Source of the DNA: Fidelibacterota bacterium UBA6531
GTDB taxonomy: Bacteria; Fidelibacterota; Marinisomatia; Marinisomatales; TCS55
Reading direction: 5' to 3'
Assembly (NCBI GenBank): GCA_002436185.1
Contig: DJKX01000012.1
Span: 1 to 35,975, forward strand
Length of the DNA: 35,975 nt
In this document: piece by piece, positions 34,748-35,975 of the stretch
Position numbering within the stretch: the stretch's first letter is position 1
How the letters are laid out: every line of letters begins with the position of its first letter
Notes under the pieces: generated by a model
What the model was told of the DNA's origin: nothing
Databases searched by the model: none
Seen by the model: only the letters and a program-made list of their open reading frames with translations
Program-made: the position numbers and the translations under genes

Positions 34748-35975
34748 TATGTAAAACCGCAATTTTTGCGGTCATTATTTCATCTTTACTTTATTCCGGT
34801 CACCCCATTTCCATCGATGGATTGTTTGATGATTGGGCGGAAGTTGACATCAACTATTCTGATGTTCAAGGCGATGGTGATAATGCAGATTTCGCAAATA
34901 TCAAGATTACGTATGACAATGATTTTCTATTCATTTATTTCAATGTCCATGATGGTGAATATTTAATGCAGGATTGGAATGAATTTCACTTGTACATCGA
35001 TGCAGATAATGATACGACAACTGGTTATTACATAAATGGTATAGGCGCTGAATTAGACTGGATATTTGGTGATCGATCAGGATCCTTTTATATTATGGAT
35101 GGCATCATTGAAATATACCAAAATGATTTAACACTGCGCATGGCGCCTACCATTACCAATGATGAATTTGAAATTTGTATCTCCAGGAACAGCAGTGTGC
35201 TCACTATGGATGGTAATCAAGTTTTAGTTGAAGGGAAAGTCATACTGACAGATTCGGGACAAAATGCTGATAAAATACCTGATGAAAATGGGGGCATTAG
35301 TTTTTCAATAGGTGAAGATTACATTGTGCCGCCTGCGCCCATATCATTTGCAAAAAATGATTCAACTGATATTCGCCTGGTTACGCATAATGTGTGGACT
35401 TCCAGTATGATGGATTCCTATTACCAGGGCTATTTCCAGAGAATCTACCAGGCCTTGGATCCAGATATCGTTTGTTTGCAGGAAATGTATGAAAACACAA
35501 ACCAGCTCCAAAGTTTATTCAATTCCTGGTTTCCGAATGACCAATGGTATGTCAGCAGTCAATTCAGGGATAATATCATTATTTCCAAATATCCGGTCAT
35601 TGCAGAAGACTTTATCACTGCTTCTGAACGAACCATGGCTGCCCTCTTGAATACTGAAGATTATCTAGGTTATAATTTACTAATTTTCAATTCGCATTTA
35701 GCCTGCTGCGACAATGATGGAAGCCGTCAATATGATGCTGATGAATTTGTTTCAGTTTGGAAGGATTGGCGTGAAAACAGCAATGGACCTTTTACAGTGG
35801 CAGAAAATACTCCTTTTATCCATGTGGGTGATTTCAATTTAGTGGGCTACCGCCAGCAGTTCACGACACTGACCACAGGTGATATTGTAGACGAAAATCA
35901 ATTTGGCAGTGATTTTGCACTGGATTGGGACGGAACTCCTATTACTGATCTGTTTTCTCGCCAATCGCACAAACG
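34744..35975 (+). CDS. Exported EEP-family nuclease/phosphatase, 3' end cut by the window
   Basis: The frame is open from ATG 34744 to the window end (410 residues visible). A signal peptide (MICKTAIFAVIISSLLYSG) leads into a CBM9-like beta domain (SIDGLFDDWAEVD, FLFIYFNVHDGEY, FHLYIDADNDTTTGY). From about residue 210 an endonuclease/exonuclease/phosphatase fold begins: RLVTHNVWTS, DIVCLQEMYEN (metal-binding Glu), FNSHLACCDND and HVGDFNLVG (catalytic Asp/Asn). The closing His motif lies past the edge. The activity could be on DNA, sphingolipid or inositol phosphate. The fusion suggests a secreted enzyme held on a glycan. It overlaps the collagen-like gene by 4 bases. Confidence 0.83.
   Translation, partial: MICKTAIFAVIISSLLYSGHPISIDGLFDDWAEVDINYSDVQGDGDNADFANIKITYDNDFLFIYFNVHDGEYLMQDWNEFHLYIDADNDTTTGYYINGIGAELDWIFGDRSGSFYIMDGIIEIYQNDLTLRMAPTITNDEFEICISRNSSVLTMDGNQVLVEGKVILTDSGQNADKIPDENGGISFSIGEDYIVPPAPISFAKNDSTDIRLVTHNVWTSSMMDSYYQGYFQRIYQALDPDIVCLQEMYENTNQLQSLFNSWFPNDQWYVSSQFRDNIIISKYPVIAEDFITASERTMAALLNTEDYLGYNLLIFNSHLACCDNDGSRQYDADEFVSVWKDWRENSNGPFTVAENTPFIHVGDFNLVGYRQQFTTLTTGDIVDENQFGSDFALDWDGTPITDLFSRQSHK

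Noticed and set aside
34766..34966. 66-residue frame near the window end
   Set aside because: Out-of-frame shadow of the EEP gene, which has motifs and stays open to the window edge.
33687..35975. A full Pycsar or CBASS defence locus
   Set aside because: Only an effector-like membrane protein is seen; no cyclase or other defence gene is in the visible 4 kb, so I report it as an orphan candidate only.
1..35975. CRISPR arrays, insertion sequences and att sites next to tRNA-Ala
   Set aside because: No regularly spaced repeats, transposase or integrase genes, or tRNA 3'-end duplication were found.

Overview
This window looks like chromosomal DNA from a Gram-negative, moderately AT-rich bacterium of the Fibrobacteres-Chlorobi-Bacteroidetes (FCB) superphylum. 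A marine Marinimicrobia/SAR406-type lineage is my best guess. The reasons are a sigma-54 regulator next to a Bacteroidetes-type LptE lipoprotein, a DUF4837-like lipoprotein, large outer-membrane barrels, several signal peptides with Gln just after the likely cleavage site, and few Shine-Dalgarno sites. The phylum call is inference from gene content. I see no phage, plasmid, insertion sequence, rRNA operon or CRISPR array.

Layout. (1) 24-6894 (+) is a tightly overlapping run: galE, a sigma-54 activator without a sensor domain, lptE, asnS, a TIGR00725/LOG-like protein, acylphosphatase, nadE and a small exported protein. (2) 7007-11268 (+) holds lepA, a CPBP protease, an exported protein with a C-terminal zinc ribbon, and lgt. 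(3) 11273-17776 (+) is a cell-envelope block: a beta-propeller-like exported protein, a palindrome-rich spacer, a 1040-residue predicted outer-membrane barrel, a short Omp85-like protein and a DUF4837-like lipoprotein. (4) 17773-22784 (+) holds an RmlD-like reductase, a polyprenol-phosphate mannosyltransferase-like GT2, a GT2 fused to a degenerate phosphoglycosyl transferase, accA and a YbgC-like thioesterase. (5) 22781-28675 (-) holds a SAM methyltransferase, an EamA transporter, a DUF35/thiolase-superfamily pair whose thiolase member lacks the nucleophilic cysteine, and a PpiD/SurA-like foldase with its terminator. (6) 28780-31755 (+) holds a quinone-oxidoreductase-like MDR, a family 5 uracil-DNA glycosylase and a saccharopine-dehydrogenase-like protein, then tRNA-Ala(GGC). 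(7) 31911-35975 (+) holds an M1 peptidase followed by three coupled genes: a PycTM (Pycsar effector)-like membrane protein, a collagen-like lipoprotein and an exported EEP-family nuclease/phosphatase cut by the window edge.

The common theme is envelope construction: LptE, Lgt, PpiD, Omp85-like and barrel proteins, glycosyltransferases and lipoproteins, mixed with housekeeping genes. The most distinctive items are the Cys-less thiolase/DUF35 pair, which resembles the Ltp2-ChsH2 aldolase arrangement; the GT2-PGT fusion with its catalytic Asp-Glu pair replaced by His-Asn; the PycTM-like/collagen-like/EEP operon; and the unnamed outer-membrane gene block.
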